Source: Neomoorella stamsii
Lineage (GTDB): Bacteria > Bacillota > DSM-521 > Neomoorellales > Neomoorellaceae
Length of the DNA: 64,000 bases
Direction of reading: 5' to 3'
Assembly: GCF_002995805.1 (NCBI RefSeq)
Contig: NZ_PVXL01000050.1
Coordinates: 1-64,000 of the forward strand
A model generated the notes under the pieces. It did no database searches and was not told the DNA's origin. It was given only the letters and a program-made list of their open reading frames with translations. A program made the translations under genes and the position numbers. Below are positions 9,454 through 18,097 of this stretch, in pieces. The first letter of the stretch is position 1, and every line of letters begins with the position of its first letter.

Positions 9454-10561
9454 ATGCTACAGGACTATAAAGGCCGCCTGGAGGATTTAGCCCGGCGGCT
9501 GGAAGAATTGAGGGTTTCCCTTTGACCTGGAAGCAGCAACGGCAGAAATAGAGCACCTGGAAAAAGAGATGCTTAAGCCCGGCTTCTGGGAAGACCGGGG
9601 ACGGGCCGAGGCCGTGGGGAAACGCCTCAACTACCTTAAAGAGAAACTGGCCCGGTACCAGGAACTGGAGAGGAAGTACACCGACGTCCGTGAACTCTGG
9701 CAGCTGGCCCTGGCCGAAGAAGATACTACCCTGGAGGCAGAGATCGTCGGGGAACTGGCGGCCGTGGAAGGCCAGGTAGAAAAAGAGATCCTGGCCACCC
9801 TTTTGAACGGCCGCTATGACAGCCACAATGCCATCCTCTCCCTGCACCCCGGCGCCGGGGGTACAGAATCTCAGGACTGGGCCGCCATGCTCCTCAGGAT
9901 GTACAACCGCTGGGCCGAAGATCATGGTTACCAGGTGGAACTCCTGGATTACCTGGAAGGGGAGGAGGCGGGGATTAAAAGCGCCACCATCCTCGTCAAG
10001 GGCGAGAATGCCTATGGCTACCTACAGGCCGAGAAGGGCGTCCACCGCCTGGTGCGGATTTCGCCCTTTGACGCCGCCGGTCGCCGGCATACTTCCTTTG
10101 CCTCCGTCGACGTTATCCCCGAGGTGACGGCCGATGAAGAAGTGGTTATTAACCCCGACGATTTAAAGATCGATACCTTTCGCTCCCAGGGTGCCGGTGG
10201 CCAGCACGTCAACAAGACGGATTCGGCGGTGCGCATTACCCACCTGCCCACGGGCATAGTCGTTACCTGCCAGAACGAGCGTTCCCAGCACGCCAATCGT
10301 CTTGCAGCCATGAAAATCCTCCAGGCCAAACTGGCGGCTCTAAAACGCCAGGAGCAGGAGGAGGAACTGGCCCGGATCCGGGGTGAGCAGCGGGAGATAG
10401 CCTGGGGGAACCAGATTCGTTCCTACGTCTTTCATCCCTACAGCCTGGTGAAGGATCACCGTACCGAGGTGGAAACAGGCAACATCCAGGCTGTCATGGA
10501 TGGCCAACTTGACCCCTTTATCCACGCCTATTTACATTGGCAGCGGCGCCAGAATGGTTAA
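9454..10561 (+). CDS. prfB: Peptide chain release factor 2, programmed +1 frameshift
   Basis: Recognises UGA and UAA stops and triggers peptide release. Translation starts at ATG 9454 and reads 23 codons to an in-frame TGA (9523-9525). A +1 shift on CTT continues at GAC 9524, giving join(9454..9522, 9524..10561), about 368 aa. The slip site CTT-TGA-C with an upstream GAGGG (9510-9514) is the classic RF2 autoregulatory arrangement: low RF2 favours the shift. Downstream features: SPF tripeptide (RISPFDAAGRRHTSF) for stop recognition and the GAGGQHVNKTDSAVR loop containing GGQ for hydrolysis. The spacing from GAGGG to CTT is five nt, a little longer than in E. coli. A strong terminator follows directly. 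Confidence 0.97.
9510..9526 (+). promoter_or_regulatory. prfB recoding site
   Basis: GAGGG (9510-9514) as internal Shine-Dalgarno, five nt, then CTT (9520-9522), TGA (9523-9525), C. The downstream RF2 body is open only in the +1 frame. This is a normal regulatory site, not a damaged gene. Confidence 0.93.
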
Positions 10562-10591
10562 AAGCCCGGCTTCTTAAGCCGGGCTTTTACC
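10561..10591 (+). terminator. Terminator of prfB
   Basis: AAAGCCCGGCTT (10561-10572), CTT loop, AAGCCGGGCTTT (10576-10587): a perfect 12-bp stem whose 3' arm ends in TTTT. It overlaps the last base of the prfB stop. Confidence 0.88.
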
Positions 10592-10661
10592 TTGACATGG
10601 GGGGAGGTTTAGTGTACGATGAAATTGGGTCATTTGGGTCTTTTGGGTATAATATTTGGGT
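10592..10661 (+). promoter_or_regulatory. Tandem promoters with phased TTGGGT repeats
   Basis: Upstream promoter: TTGACA (10592-10597), 17 nt, TACGAT (10615-10620). Downstream promoter: TTGGGT (10625-10630), 17 nt, TATAAT (10648-10653). TTGGGT recurs at 10625, 10634 and 10643 (exactly 9 nt apart) and again at 10656, spanning the downstream -35 to beyond its -10. The repeats are candidate operator half-sites, perhaps for the HTH protein encoded at 12147. Confidence 0.55.
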
Positions 10662-10712
10662 TTCTGGGCATTGCTAAAGGAAATTGTACCAGGAAAGGAG
10701 AGGGGTTAAGCA

Positions 10713-12104
10713 ATGGTCGCCGTGCGTGCCAACCTGGACCTGGCCAAGAGATACGTGGCCGAGAAAGTTTTACGGGAAGCCTTCGGTTACATGGAAAAAA
10801 ATCCAGAAGAGAATTTCCCCCGCCTGCTGAATGTGGCCCGGATGCTGGCCCGGAAAGAGGTACATAAACAGCAGATCGCCAAAGTCCTGGAGGCTTACCG
10901 GCAAAACCCCAGCATCCACGCCTATGTGAACCGCCTTTTTAACCTGCACCCCAATGTCAAGCAGCGCCTCATTTACAACTGGTTCGTCAACGCCATGCTC
11001 CTGGGTATCCCCCGCCAGCAACAGATGGAAAAGGAGACGGGGGTCCATATCCCCAACTTTTTCCTCCTGGACCCAACCAGCGACTGCAATCTGCGCTGCC
11101 ACGGTTGCTGGGCCGGGGAGTATGCCCACCATGACAGCCTGGAACTGGACCTGGTGGACCGCCTCTGCCGGGAGGCTAAAGAAGTGGGCATCTACTGGCT
11201 GGCCATGTCCGGGGGCGAGCCCTTCCGCTGGCCCCACCTCTTTGAACTGGCAGAAAGGCACCCGGATATGGCTTTCATGCTCTACACCAACGGCACGTTA
11301 ATTGATGACGCTGTTGCCGACCGCCTGGTGGAAGTGGGCAACATCACGCCGGCCATCAGCCTGGAAGGCTGGCGGGAACGAACCGACGCCCGCCGGGGTA
11401 AAGGCGTCTTTGACCGGGTCATGAAGGCCATGGACGCCTTAAGGGAACGAGGCCTGGTTTTCGGCGTTTCCCTTACCATTACCCGGGAAAACGTCGAGGA
11501 AGTAACCAGCGATGCCTTTATCGATTTCCTGCTGGAGAAGGGGGTTATTTACGGCTGGAGTTTCCACTACATTCCCATTGGCCGGGAACCCAAACCCGAG
11601 CTCATGATCACTCCCGAACAGCGGGCCTACCTGGTGGAGCGCGTGGCCTATATCCGTAACCACAAGGGCCTGCAGCTGGCCGATTTCTGGAATGACGGCG
11701 AGCTGACCCTGGGCTGCATCGCTGGTGGCCGCCGCTACTTCCATATTACCGCCAGCGGGGCCGTCGAACCCTGCGCCTTTATCCACTTCTCCCTGGAAAA
11801 TATCAAAGAGAAAAGTTTAATGGAGGTGCTCCAGTCGCCCCTCTTCCGGGCCTACCAGCAGCGCCAGCCCTTCAGCGATAATCTGCTGCGGCCCTGCCCC
11901 TTAATTGACGTTCCCGGAGCCTTAAGGGAGATCATTGCCGCAACAGGGGCCAGGCCTACCCACCCGGGGGCGGAAACGGCCTTAAGCGGATCCATTGGCG
12001 CCTACCTGGATACCAATGCCGCCCGCTGGGCCGAAGTTGCCGATAGAATCTGGCAGGAACGCCATCCGGTGGAAGCAGAAAAACAATTGACAGCCGGGAA
12101 ATAA
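10713..12104 (+). CDS. Radical SAM protein with SPASM-like C-terminus
   Basis: Radical S-adenosylmethionine enzyme of unknown substrate. An N-terminal ~110-residue helical extension precedes the 4Fe-4S site: C125, C129 and C132 in DCNLRCHGC (CxxxCxxC). MSGGEPF follows as the SAM-binding GGE motif. The C-terminal third has more cysteines (LGCIAGG…, EPCAFIHFS…, RPCPLID) in a SPASM-like arrangement that could hold an auxiliary cluster. Length is 463 aa. GAAAGGAGAGGGG precedes the ATG. Two promoters and a repeat array lie upstream. An HTH regulator starts 43 nt after the stop and shares the terminator, so the two are an operon. No peptide substrate gene was seen next to it. Family certain, reaction unknown. 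Confidence 0.85.
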   Translation: MVAVRANLDLAKRYVAEKVLREAFGYMEKNPEENFPRLLNVARMLARKEVHKQQIAKVLEAYRQNPSIHAYVNRLFNLHPNVKQRLIYNWFVNAMLLGIPRQQQMEKETGVHIPNFFLLDPTSDCNLRCHGCWAGEYAHHDSLELDLVDRLCREAKEVGIYWLAMSGGEPFRWPHLFELAERHPDMAFMLYTNGTLIDDAVADRLVEVGNITPAISLEGWRERTDARRGKGVFDRVMKAMDALRERGLVFGVSLTITRENVEEVTSDAFIDFLLEKGVIYGWSFHYIPIGREPKPELMITPEQRAYLVERVAYIRNHKGLQLADFWNDGELTLGCIAGGRRYFHITASGAVEPCAFIHFSLENIKEKSLMEVLQSPLFRAYQQRQPFSDNLLRPCPLIDVPGALREIIAATGARPTHPGAETALSGSIGAYLDTNAARWAEVADRIWQERHPVEAEKQLTAGK

Positions 12105-12146
12105 AAGGATATGCTGGGGGTAGCAAGTTATGGGAGAGGGACGCCT

Positions 12147-12818
12147 ATGCTTACCAGACGCCGGTCCCAGTTCCTGGACAGGATCAGGGAAATCTACCAG
12201 GAAACCGGGGAGCCCGTCCATTATATTACCGTGGCTGAAGCCCTGAAGGTCAGCAAGTGGACGGCCTACGACGTCCTGCTGGAGCTGGAGAAGGAAGGTT
12301 TCCTGGAACGGCAGTATGTCGTCAACAGTAACGAAAAAACGCCGGGCCGCTCCATGATTATGTTTGTTCCCACCCCCCTGGCCGAAAGTCATTCTACCTT
12401 TGCCCTCGACTGGCAGGAGGCTCGATCCAGGTTGCTGGAAACCTTAAGCAATCTCTTACCCCGGGAGGCCGGCCGGGTGGCGCGGGAACTGTTAGAAGAG
12501 ATGCCCGGTAAGGCCCACCCGGTAATTACCAGCGCCTACACCCTGACTATCCTGCTGGTGTATTTAAAATCCCTGGGGGAAAAGGCCCTGCAGCTGGTGC
12601 GCAGTGCCCTGAAGAAAGCGCCGCGGCCGGAGGCCGGGTTGCTCCTGGCGACGGGTACGGGCTGGGGCCTGGCCGCCAACATGCTGCCCCAGGGTAACCT
12701 GGCCGGACAGTTGGCTGCTTATTTGAGCCGCCTTCAGGAGCAGATCGAAAATTTAACCGGCGGCGAACACAAACTGCTACTGGATTTTCTTCATGAAGCC
12801 CTGGAACGGGCCAGTTAA
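12147..12818 (+). CDS. Winged-helix transcriptional regulator
   Basis: A 223-aa DNA-binding protein of unknown target. The first ~70 residues form an HTH: LTRRRSQFLDRIREIYQETG, then VHYITVAEALKVSKWTAYDVLLELEKEGFLERQY, where KVSKWTAYDVLLELE is the recognition helix region and the following residues look like a wing. The C-terminal part is helical and leucine/alanine rich, probably for dimerisation or sensing, with no known ligand motif. ATG 12147 follows GGGAGAGGGACGCC; the frame is open from 12111. Co-transcribed with the radical SAM gene and closed by a terminator. It is the natural candidate to act on the repeats upstream of that gene, but this is inference. Confidence 0.75.
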   Translation: MLTRRRSQFLDRIREIYQETGEPVHYITVAEALKVSKWTAYDVLLELEKEGFLERQYVVNSNEKTPGRSMIMFVPTPLAESHSTFALDWQEARSRLLETLSNLLPREAGRVARELLEEMPGKAHPVITSAYTLTILLVYLKSLGEKALQLVRSALKKAPRPEAGLLLATGTGWGLAANMLPQGNLAGQLAAYLSRLQEQIENLTGGEHKLLLDFLHEALERAS

Positions 12819-12823
12819 AAGGC

Positions 12824-12857
12824 AAAAGCCCGGTGCTGTATCAGCCCGGGCTTTTTT
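12824..12857 (+). terminator. Terminator of the radical SAM operon
   Basis: AAAAGCCCGG (12824-12833) pairs with CCGGGCTTTT (12846-12855). An inner GCTG/CAGC helix extends it past a one-base bulge, and the T run follows. Confidence 0.88.
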
Positions 12858-12880
12858 AAACTAAATGGAGGCTTAAGTTT

Positions 12881-14545
12881 ATGTCCCTGCGGCGCCGTTA
12901 TATCCACCTGCACCGTTATCGCCAGATAGTGAATATCCTGGCCCGCTATGGTTTTGGCTATCTCCTTGACCAGCTGGGGCTGGGCGAGCTAATCTTAAGG
13001 CGACCGCGGCAGGAAGCCCACTTATCTGCGGGAGCGCGCCTGCGCCTGGCCCTGGCCGAACTGGGTCCTACCTTTATCAAGCTGGGGCAAATTTTGAGCA
13101 CCCGCCCCGACCTTTTGCCACCGGATATCATTGCCGAGCTGGCCCGCCTCCAGGACCGGGTGCCGCCCTTTCCCTTCGCTGAAGTTAAACAGACGGTAGA
13201 AAAGGAGTTGGGCCAGCCCCTGGAACAGCTCTTTCGCGAATTTGATCCCGAGCCCCTGGCGGCCGCCTCCATTGGCCAGGTGCACCGGGCCACCCTGCCT
13301 GAGGGCGACCAGGTCATCGTCAAGGTCCAGCGGCCGGGCATAGCAGAACAGGTGCGGGTGGACCTGGAAATTCTCTTCGACCTGGCCCGCCTGGCCCAGC
13401 GCCATACGGCTTACGGCCAGATCTATGACTTCACCCGGATGGTAGAAGAATTTGCCCGGGCTATGGAGGGAGAACTGGATTATACCCGGGAAGGCCGCTA
13501 TGCCGATCGCCTGCGGGAAAACCTGGCCGGCAACGCCCAGGTCTATATTCCGGCCGTTTACTGGGATTATACCACTGTGCGGGTGCTGACCCAGGAATAT
13601 GTAGAGGCGGTAAAACTAAACGACCTGGAAGAAATAGACCGGCAGGGTTATGACCGCCGGCGGATAGCCATCAATCTTGCCCGGGCCATTTACCAGCAGG
13701 TCCTGGTGGATGGCTTTTTCCACGGCGATCCTCACCCGGGGAACCTGGCGGTACTGCCGGGGGAAGTGATTGTCTTTATGGATTTTGGCCTGGTGGGGGT
13801 TTTAAGTGAGGAGCGCCAGGAGCAGTTTATCAACCTGATGCTGGGCATCATCCGCCGGCGCAGCCAGGATGTCCTGCGGACCATTTTGGCCATGGGAGTG
13901 GTGCCGGACGGGGTGGATAGGAATGCCCTGAGGCATGACATAGAAACCATGCGCGATCGCTATTACCACCTCCCTTTAAGCCAGATCAGCCTGGGCCGGG
14001 CCGTTGAAGAGCTGCTGCAGCTGGCCTTCAAATATCGTTTACGCCTACCGCCGGAACTAACTATGCTGGCCAAGACCCTCATTACCCTGGAAGGCCTGAC
14101 CCGGGAATTAGACCCCACCCTGGAGCTGGCTGAACTGGCCGAGCCCTATGGCCGGGAACTCTTACGCCGGCGCTTTAGTGCCGGGGCCCTCTGGCAGGCC
14201 CTGGCTGATAACCTGTCTTCCACGTGGGAGATGCTGCAGCACCTGCCCCGCCAGCTCCAGCATATAGTGGAAATGCTGGAAGGGGGAGAATTAACCCTTA
14301 AAATTGAATTCCTCAATTTACGCTCCCTGGTGCGGCAGATGGACCGGATTATTAATAAACTAACCATGAGCGTAGTCCTGCTGGCCTTTAGCATTATCAT
14401 GGCCAGCCTGATTATCAGTACGGCCCTGGGAGCGCCAGGTACCAGCCTCTTTTTCCGCCTGCCCACCCTGGAGATCGGTTTTGGAGCTGCCGGTTTAATG
14501 CTTTTATGGCTGCTGGTGGCCATGTGGCAGGGTGGCCGTGATTGA
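12881..14545 (+). CDS. ABC1/AarF/UbiB family atypical kinase
   Basis: Membrane-associated protein-kinase-like ATPase of the UbiB/ADCK family. Family hallmarks: KLGQILSTRPDLLP (KxGQ motif, about residues 67-80), the alanine-rich AAASIGQVHRA loop, VKVQRPG with the ATP-binding lysine, FHGDPHPGN catalytic loop and FMDFGLVG (metal-binding DFG). The last ~60 residues form two hydrophobic helices. Length 554 aa is typical. In other bacteria the family supports quinone synthesis; Moorella-like acetogens contain menaquinone in some strains, so a quinone role is possible but not shown, and no quinone genes are nearby. The ATG lies 22 nt after the upstream terminator T-run, with GGAGG before it. Confidence 0.9.
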   Translation: MSLRRRYIHLHRYRQIVNILARYGFGYLLDQLGLGELILRRPRQEAHLSAGARLRLALAELGPTFIKLGQILSTRPDLLPPDIIAELARLQDRVPPFPFAEVKQTVEKELGQPLEQLFREFDPEPLAAASIGQVHRATLPEGDQVIVKVQRPGIAEQVRVDLEILFDLARLAQRHTAYGQIYDFTRMVEEFARAMEGELDYTREGRYADRLRENLAGNAQVYIPAVYWDYTTVRVLTQEYVEAVKLNDLEEIDRQGYDRRRIAINLARAIYQQVLVDGFFHGDPHPGNLAVLPGEVIVFMDFGLVGVLSEERQEQFINLMLGIIRRRSQDVLRTILAMGVVPDGVDRNALRHDIETMRDRYYHLPLSQISLGRAVEELLQLAFKYRLRLPPELTMLAKTLITLEGLTRELDPTLELAELAEPYGRELLRRRFSAGALWQALADNLSSTWEMLQHLPRQLQHIVEMLEGGELTLKIEFLNLRSLVRQMDRIINKLTMSVVLLAFSIIMASLIISTALGAPGTSLFFRLPTLEIGFGAAGLMLLWLLVAMWQGGRD

Positions 14546-14596
14546 ATAATGTCTCCTGTTAAGGCGAACAATGGAGGTAAAAAGCGGGGGATTGCC

Positions 14597-14848
14597 ATGC
14601 CTTACAAAATAACCAATGCCTGCATTGCCTGCGGCGATTGTACGGTGGTTTGTCCCCGGCAGGCCATCGTGGAGGACGGCAGGACCCATAGTGGTGGTAG
14701 CAATTCCTTAAATGGCGTCGTTCCTGAGGGGGATGGGGCCGGTTCCTCTGGCAGTCCGGCCGCTTTTTATCGGATAACGGCTGACTGTGATGCTTGCGGC
14801 TGCTGCCGGGAGGTTTGCCCGGCCCAGGCCATTATCTGGCAGGAGTGA
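14597..14848 (+). CDS. 2[4Fe-4S] ferredoxin with an internal insert
   Basis: Small electron carrier, 83 aa. The first cluster motif is CIACGDCTVVCP (residues 9-20) and the second is CDACGCCREVCP near the C-terminus, each CxxCxxCxxxCP, so two 4Fe-4S clusters are expected. Between them is an unusual ~30-residue glycine/serine-rich insert (HSGGSNSLNGVVPEGDGAGS), longer than in ordinary bacterial ferredoxins. The frame is open from 14549, but the ferredoxin fold begins at the ATG at 14597. It directly follows the UbiB-like gene and may be co-transcribed. Its redox partner is unknown. Confidence 0.9.
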   Translation: MPYKITNACIACGDCTVVCPRQAIVEDGRTHSGGSNSLNGVVPEGDGAGSSGSPAAFYRITADCDACGCCREVCPAQAIIWQE

Positions 14849-14945
14849 GCAGGCGAGGGCATGAAAATGGCAAAACTACTGTGGCTAGGCAGGAAAATAG
14901 CTTTTTCTGGCGAAAAGGAATAACGTTCCAGGGGGGGTAGGTGAT

Positions 14946-15788
14946 TTGCGGCGTAAAGAATGGTATGATTACATTGGTATTACAGCCGGCACCCTGATCA
15001 CTGCCCTGGGACTGGTCCTTTTCCTGGTACCCAATAAAATTGCCGCCGGCGGCGTCAGCGGCCTGGCCACGGTTCTCCATTATGTCTTCGGCTGGCCGGT
15101 GGGCCTGACCATGCTGGTCCTCAATATCCCCCTTTTCCTGGCCGGTCTTAAGGTCCTGGGCTGGAACTTCGGCCTCAAGACTCTCTACGGTACCATTATG
15201 CTTTCCGTATTTACCGATACCCTCACCCTGTGGCTCCATGCGCCAACGACCAATGCCCTGCTGGCCTCTATTTACGGCGGCCTCATGAGCGGTGTGGGGC
15301 TGGGAGTTGTTTTCCGCTCCGGCGGGAGCACCGGTGGTACCGACCTGGCGGCCCTCCTATTTGGCCATTTTCTCCATATAAGCTCCGGGGTGGGCCTGCT
15401 CCTGGTTGACGCCATGGTAATCAGCCTGGCGGGTCTCACCTTTAATGTGGAACTGGCCCTGTATGCCCTCCTGGCCCTGATTTTAACCAGCCGGGCCATT
15501 GATGCCATCCAGGAGGGCGGCGGCTATGCCAAGGCAGCTATCATAATTTCCGACCATGCCGGAGCAATAGCCCGGCAGGTAATGGAGCAGCTGGATCGCG
15601 GCGTAACTGGCCTGGCCGGCCGCGGCCTTTATACGGGCAAGGAACGGGAAGTTTTACTGGTGGTGGTGCAGCGGTCCGAGGTCAGCCGCCTGAAAAGCCT
15701 GGTGGCGGCCATTGACCCGGGGGCCTTTGTTATTGTAAGCAATATCCATGAAGTTCTGGGCGAAGGTTTTCGCCAGTGGAGGAGATGA
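14946..15788 (+). CDS. YitT family membrane protein
   Basis: Integral membrane protein of unknown transport role. It has five to six hydrophobic helices in the first ~190 residues (DUF161-type, with the signatures GGVSGLATVLHYVFGWPVG and GVGLGVVFRSGGSTGGTDLAALL), then a soluble DUF2179 domain of about 80 residues (RGVTGLAGRGLYTGKEREVLLVVV). Both domains in this order define the YitT/YebE group. Start is TTG 14946 behind GGGGGTAGGTGA. The stop overlaps the start of the transketolase N-subunit gene by one to four bases, so translation may be coupled, although no functional link is known. Confidence 0.88.
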   Translation: MRRKEWYDYIGITAGTLITALGLVLFLVPNKIAAGGVSGLATVLHYVFGWPVGLTMLVLNIPLFLAGLKVLGWNFGLKTLYGTIMLSVFTDTLTLWLHAPTTNALLASIYGGLMSGVGLGVVFRSGGSTGGTDLAALLFGHFLHISSGVGLLLVDAMVISLAGLTFNVELALYALLALILTSRAIDAIQEGGGYAKAAIIISDHAGAIARQVMEQLDRGVTGLAGRGLYTGKEREVLLVVVQRSEVSRLKSLVAAIDPGAFVIVSNIHEVLGEGFRQWRR

Positions 15789-16609
15789 TGGGTTTGACAG
15801 CAGATTTTCCAGAGTTAACGGCAACGGCGCGGCGGCTGCGGCAGCACATCATCAGGATGGTTGGTGCCGCCGGTTCCGGCCACCCCGGGGGGTCTTTATC
15901 GGCGGTAGAAATTATGACGGCCCTCTATTTTAAAGTCATGCGCCTGGACCCGGCCCGCCCGGACTGGCCGGAGCGGGACCGGTTCGTCCTTTCCAAGGGC
16001 CATGCCGCCCCGGTCCTTTACGCTGCCCTGGCGGAAAGGGGCTTTTTCCCGGTGGAAAAGATCACCACCCTGCGCCGGCTGGGGAGCCCCCTGCAGGGCC
16101 ACCCGGACCGTAAGGCCCTGCCAGGGGTGGAGGTTTCTACCGGCTCCCTGGGCCACGGTCTGGCCGTAGCCAACGGCATGGCCCTGGCCGGCCGCCTGGA
16201 CGGGCGGGATTACCACGTCTATGTCCTTCTGGGCGACGGCGAATTGGAAGAAGGCATGGTCTGGGAAGGGGCCATGGCCGCCGCCCACTATCGCCTGGAC
16301 AACCTGACGGCCATTGTCGATCACAACCATCTCCAGATTGACGGCCGGGTAGAAGACGTCATGTCGCCGGAGCCGGTGGCCGATAAATTCCGTGCCTTCG
16401 GCTGGGAGACAAGGACCATTGACGGCCATGATTTCGGCCAGATCCTGGCCGCCCTGGCCTGGGCGCGGCAAGTAAAAGGCAAACCGGCGGTAATTATCGC
16501 CGAAACCATCAAGGGTAAAGGGGTCAGTTTCATGGAAAACGAGGCCGGCTGGCACGGCAAAGCCCCCAAGCCCGAAGAAGTCGAAAAAGCCCTGGCCGAG
16601 CTGGCATAA
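15788..16609 (+). CDS. Transketolase, N-terminal subunit
   Basis: Thiamine-diphosphate binding half of a split transketolase in the pentose phosphate pathway; the C-terminal half is encoded just downstream. Motifs: GSGHPGGSLSAVEI (substrate/phosphate site), SKGHAAPVLYA, and the ThDP motif GDGELEEGMVWEGAMAAAHYRLDNLTAIVDHN. Length 273 aa is normal for this half. ATG 15788 overlaps the YitT stop codon (ATGATG; 15785 is the alternative), with GGAGGA just upstream. This two-gene format is common in anaerobic Firmicutes and archaea. Family assignment is secure. Confidence 0.95.
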   Translation: MGLTADFPELTATARRLRQHIIRMVGAAGSGHPGGSLSAVEIMTALYFKVMRLDPARPDWPERDRFVLSKGHAAPVLYAALAERGFFPVEKITTLRRLGSPLQGHPDRKALPGVEVSTGSLGHGLAVANGMALAGRLDGRDYHVYVLLGDGELEEGMVWEGAMAAAHYRLDNLTAIVDHNHLQIDGRVEDVMSPEPVADKFRAFGWETRTIDGHDFGQILAALAWARQVKGKPAVIIAETIKGKGVSFMENEAGWHGKAPKPEEVEKALAELA

Positions 16610-16630
16610 CCGCTACCCCCATGGGCGGCT

Positions 16631-16670
16631 GACACCCGTCGCCGGCGAAGGCTGTTGACGACGGTATGTC
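16631..16670 (+). promoter_or_regulatory. Stem-loop between the transketolase subunit genes
   Basis: CCGTCG (16636-16641) pairs with CGACGG (16659-16664), continued outward by GACA (16631-16634) and TGTC (16667-16670). An inner GCC/GGC helix is possible. It sits in an unusually long 150-nt gap between two genes whose products must be made together. No T run follows. Confidence 0.45.
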
Positions 16671-16759
16671 CCGTAGCCGCGAAGGAACGAGCCAGATGAA
16701 CAGGCAGCCCGTTCAGGGGGCATAATTTGAGCAGGAGACTATTTTCGGGGGAGATACAT

Positions 16760-17695
16760 ATGACCAAAATCGCGACTAGGGAAGCCTACGGTAAGGCGCT
16801 GGTGGAGCTGGGGCGGCAGAACAGCCAGGTAGTGGTCCTGGACGCCGACCTGTCTAAATCCACCATGACGGCTTATTTTGCTAAAGAATTTCCCGAGCGC
16901 TTTTTCAATATGGGCATTGCCGAACAGAGCCTCATGGCCACGGCTGCCGGCCTGGCCTTGAGCGGCAAGATCCCCTTTGCCAGCACTTTTGCCGTCTTTG
17001 CCACCGGCCGGGCCTACGACCAGGTGCGCAACGGCATAGCCTACCCCAGGGTAAATGTTAAGATTGCCGCCACCCACGCCGGACTCACCGTAGGCGAAGA
17101 CGGGGCCTCCCACCAGGCCATCGAAGACATCGCCCTCATGCGGGCCGTACCCAACATGACGGTCATCGTTCCGGCCGACGGCGAAGAAACCAGGCAGGCC
17201 GTCTTCGCGGCCGCCGCCCACCAGGGACCGGTATATATCCGCCTGGGCCGCCCGGCTGTTCCGGTTATTTACAACGAGAATTATCAATTCCAGATTGGAC
17301 GCGCCCACACCTTGCGGCAGGGGAAGGATGCGGCCATCATCGCCTGCGGCGTCATGGTCCATGAGGCCTTGAAGGCAGCGGAGGAACTGGCGGCGGCGGG
17401 CCTGGAAGTTATGGTCGTTAATATGAGCACCATCAAACCCCTGGACAGGGAGGCGGTCCTGGCGGCAGCAGCCACCAGGGCGGTGGTTACAGCCGAAGAA
17501 CACACCGTCATCGGCGGCCTGGGGAGCGCCGTCGCCGAGGTCCTGGCCACGGAGAAACCGGTACCCCTGGCCATGGTCGGCATCCGCGACACCTTCGGCG
17601 AGTCCGGCAAGCCCGACGAGCTGATGGCCAAATACGGCCTGACGGCAGCAGACATAGTGGTGGCGGTGAAGGGGTTGAAGGGAAAAAAGGATTAA
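16760..17695 (+). CDS. Transketolase, C-terminal subunit
   Basis: Pyrimidine-binding and C-terminal domains of the split transketolase; pairs with the product of the gene at 15788 to transfer two-carbon units. Motifs: FFNMGIAEQSLMATAAGLALSG, carrying the catalytic glutamate region, THAGLTVGEDGASHQAIEDIALMR, and a C-terminal VTAEEHTVIGGLGSAVAE domain. ATG 16760 is chosen over 16727 because GGGGGAGA lies just upstream and homologues begin MTKIATREAYGK. Length 311 aa. A terminator follows about 95 nt later. Confidence 0.95.
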   Translation: MTKIATREAYGKALVELGRQNSQVVVLDADLSKSTMTAYFAKEFPERFFNMGIAEQSLMATAAGLALSGKIPFASTFAVFATGRAYDQVRNGIAYPRVNVKIAATHAGLTVGEDGASHQAIEDIALMRAVPNMTVIVPADGEETRQAVFAAAAHQGPVYIRLGRPAVPVIYNENYQFQIGRAHTLRQGKDAAIIACGVMVHEALKAAEELAAAGLEVMVVNMSTIKPLDREAVLAAAATRAVVTAEEHTVIGGLGSAVAEVLATEKPVPLAMVGIRDTFGESGKPDELMAKYGLTAADIVVAVKGLKGKKD

Positions 17696-17790
17696 AATCA
17701 AAGTCGCCCTGGAAGCCGCCCTCCGCCGGCGTTCCGGATAAACTGACTACCACAGTTGACTTCTGCGATTTGAAGAAGCGCATCGACATT

Positions 17791-17817
17791 AAACCGCCCC
17801 TGAGGAGGCGGTTTTTA
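17791..17817 (+). terminator. Terminator after transketolase
   Basis: AAACCGCC (17791-17798) pairs with GGCGGTTT (17807-17814), with an inner CC/GG pair, followed by TT. This marks the left edge of the accessory island. Confidence 0.82.
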
Positions 17818-18097
17818 CTTTTAGCGTGGGGGCAAAGCGCCCCCCTGGATACCAGGATCGGGTCAGCGGTTAGTCGGGGCGGCGTTTCGGAAATTGGTAG
17901 GAGTGCCGAAATAGTAATGATAATTTGGAAAATATCAGGTGTAGGGGCTGGCTGGAGCGGTGAATAATGTGACGAGGCCTGTTCTTCGTTTGATAGACAT
18001 GCCGCGCTTCCGGGAGGGAACGCCGGCGAACCGGGGCCGGGGGAACGACTGTCAATGACTGGTTGGGAATAGAACGGGATGGCTTAAAGAGTTACGA
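17818..18097. other. Intergenic stretch without a recognisable gene
   Basis: Holds GGGGGC (17830 area) facing GCCCCC, a short GC hairpin without T run. A few tiny open frames have ribosome-site-like sequences but no family resemblance. I see no gene here. Confidence 0.5.

Noticed and set aside
9237-9470. Short open frame over element copy 1 (and 57067-57333 over copy 2) as a conserved small protein
   Set aside because: The similarity follows from the shared DNA element; substitutions preserve base pairing, not codons, there is no ribosome site, and the frame in copy 1 runs into prfB.
9454-9525. Broken 5' end of prfB
   Set aside because: The TGA is part of the standard CTT-TGA-C programmed frameshift site of release factor 2.
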